DNA of 64,000 nucleotides from Ktedonospora formicarum. GTDB taxonomy: Bacteria > Chloroflexota > Ktedonobacteria > Ktedonobacterales > Ktedonobacteraceae. Below are positions 63,252 through 64,000 of the stretch, piece by piece. Every line of letters starts with the position of its first letter. Position 1 is the stretch's first letter. The translations under genes and the position numbers were made by a program. The stretch spans positions 4,369,721 to 4,433,720 of the forward strand of contig NZ_BNJF01000001.1 of NCBI RefSeq assembly GCF_016587355.1, written 5' to 3'. The notes beneath the pieces are model-generated. The model saw only the letters and a program-made list of their open reading frames with translations. It had not been told where the DNA came from and searched no databases.

Positions 63252-64000
63252 ATGCACCCAACCGGTCCAAGGCCGCATAACCCGATTCTAGCGCGCCCCT
63301 CTCGCGACGCCGTGCCTCGCCGCCTGATCGTGACTGCTGGGGTCGCGGCCTTTGCGATCTGTGATTGGTCGCTTTGGGTGCTTCTACGCGATGGACCGTG
63401 GGGGCCCCCTATGCGCCTGGTGATGGCAAATGAGGGTGTGACGGATGCTGTAGAGCGTACATTAGACGCTTTACTTCTCTGGCCTCAGGATGCCTCGCTC
63501 CTCCAATTGAAGGCAGGCTGGCAGGAGCAGAAGGTGCAAGTATGGGGTAGCAATGAGCAGGGAACCGGTATTTCATTGCTACATAGCGTTTTGCTGCGTG
63601 CCAATCGTGACCAGTTGCGTCCCAATTTACGCTCCCAGCCGGTGCCAAGTTTGCATGTATCCTGGGTCCCCATTGCCGATGTTGAGACCGGGCGGTACGC
63701 TCTGGACGAAGAAGTGAGACCAGGGTTATTGAATACACTCTATATGCTGCGCTCATTTGTTCAGCGCGAACCAGAAATTGTTTTACGTTATCTGGCAGAC
63801 ATGGATAAAATGAGTTTAGGGGAGCCTGTAGAGGCGTGGTGGCAACAGGACGGGAAGAAGCCGAATAGTCGGGAGACGCTCTCCCTTAACGTGATACGTG
63901 AGCCTGCGATTGGCGATGGTACCCTGACCCTGCCTGAGGCAACCTTGCTATATAGAGCCTTCTTTGCCCCAGATGAGCAGATTGATCTCTCGAATTTGCG
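63252..64000 (+). CDS. Hypothetical protein, N-terminal part (runs off the right edge)
   Basis: This open frame starts at ATG 63252 with GGAGG 8 bases before it and stays open for 249 codons to the edge. The first 40 residues are basic and proline-rich (PRPHNPILARPSRD). One membrane segment follows (LIVTAGVAAFAICDWSLWVLL, about 30-50), then a soluble region with DGPWGPPMRLVMANEG, VSWVPIADVETGRYALDEE and DMDKMSLGEPVEAWW. No family was recognised. A membrane-anchored extracytoplasmic protein is likely from the topology only. Confidence 0.7.
   Translation, partial: MHPTGPRPHNPILARPSRDAVPRRLIVTAGVAAFAICDWSLWVLLRDGPWGPPMRLVMANEGVTDAVERTLDALLLWPQDASLLQLKAGWQEQKVQVWGSNEQGTGISLLHSVLLRANRDQLRPNLRSQPVPSLHVSWVPIADVETGRYALDEEVRPGLLNTLYMLRSFVQREPEIVLRYLADMDKMSLGEPVEAWWQQDGKKPNSRETLSLNVIREPAIGDGTLTLPEATLLYRAFFAPDEQIDLSNL

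Overview
The window most likely comes from a soil-type Chloroflexota of the class Ktedonobacteria. This is inferred from gene content: a tricorn protease, a zinc-ribbon/BACON-type surface protein beside a eukaryotic-like Ser/Thr kinase, a TPR-CHAT protein, a DUF4388 protein, an aerobic CO dehydrogenase-type hydroxylase, and roughly even base composition. No rRNA or phylogenetic marker in the window proves it. There is no prophage, transposase or CRISPR array. About 40 genes lie on both strands in short operons, and many are followed by long, almost perfect hairpins.

Layout. 1-3300: the end of a molybdenum hydroxylase operon (coxS and the start of coxL), two lipoproteins (one a cupredoxin) and two identical tRNA-Glu genes. 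3600-6600: a GH65 disaccharide phosphorylase with beta-phosphoglucomutase. 7000-9400: a membrane protein, an alpha/beta hydrolase and a sirtuin. 9500-13280: a Ser/Thr kinase and a zinc-ribbon/BACON protein. 13500-18600: two tandem paralogous Eco57I/PglX-like adenine methylases without other restriction or BREX genes. 18900-24930: UMP kinase, transketolase, RNase HI with a tail, a DUF169 protein and an APH-type phosphotransferase. 24970-26110: an alpha/beta-hydrolase-like gene. 26400-29840: deoC with a two-domain, ALDH16-like aldehyde dehydrogenase (deoxyribose breakdown). 29900-32100: a Cache-domain sensor and a DUF4388 protein. 32670-37660: sigma factor, zinc-finger anti-sigma-like protein and TPR-CHAT protease. 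37670-41440: TetR regulator, cytochrome P450 and a HutF-like deiminase. 41500-45900: tricorn protease and an anchored FKBP. 46000-53520: the pyrB-carA-carB-pyrE-pyrF cluster behind a strong promoter and a leader that resembles an attenuator. 53600-60000: glycolipid-binding-like protein, argS, acs and thiolase. 60050-64000: a small operon behind a 28-bp palindrome (DUF3267 protein, membrane protein, XRE regulator), a ChrB-N-like protein, a 50-residue membrane protein and the start of an unknown gene.

The two strongest points for follow-up are these. First, the sigma/anti-sigma/TPR-CHAT locus has the parts of a protease-released sigma factor, analogous to the Csx29/Csx30/sigma branch of type III-E CRISPR but with no CRISPR parts here. 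Second, four genes (zinc-ribbon protein, hydrolase, deoC, pyrF) are each broken by exactly one missing base at a short G/C homopolymer. Such a consistent pattern, hitting central metabolism, looks more like systematic homopolymer under-calling in the assembly than real decay. Other notable items are a pyr leader whose candidate leader-peptide stop lies in a terminator loop, and dispersed palindromic elements.
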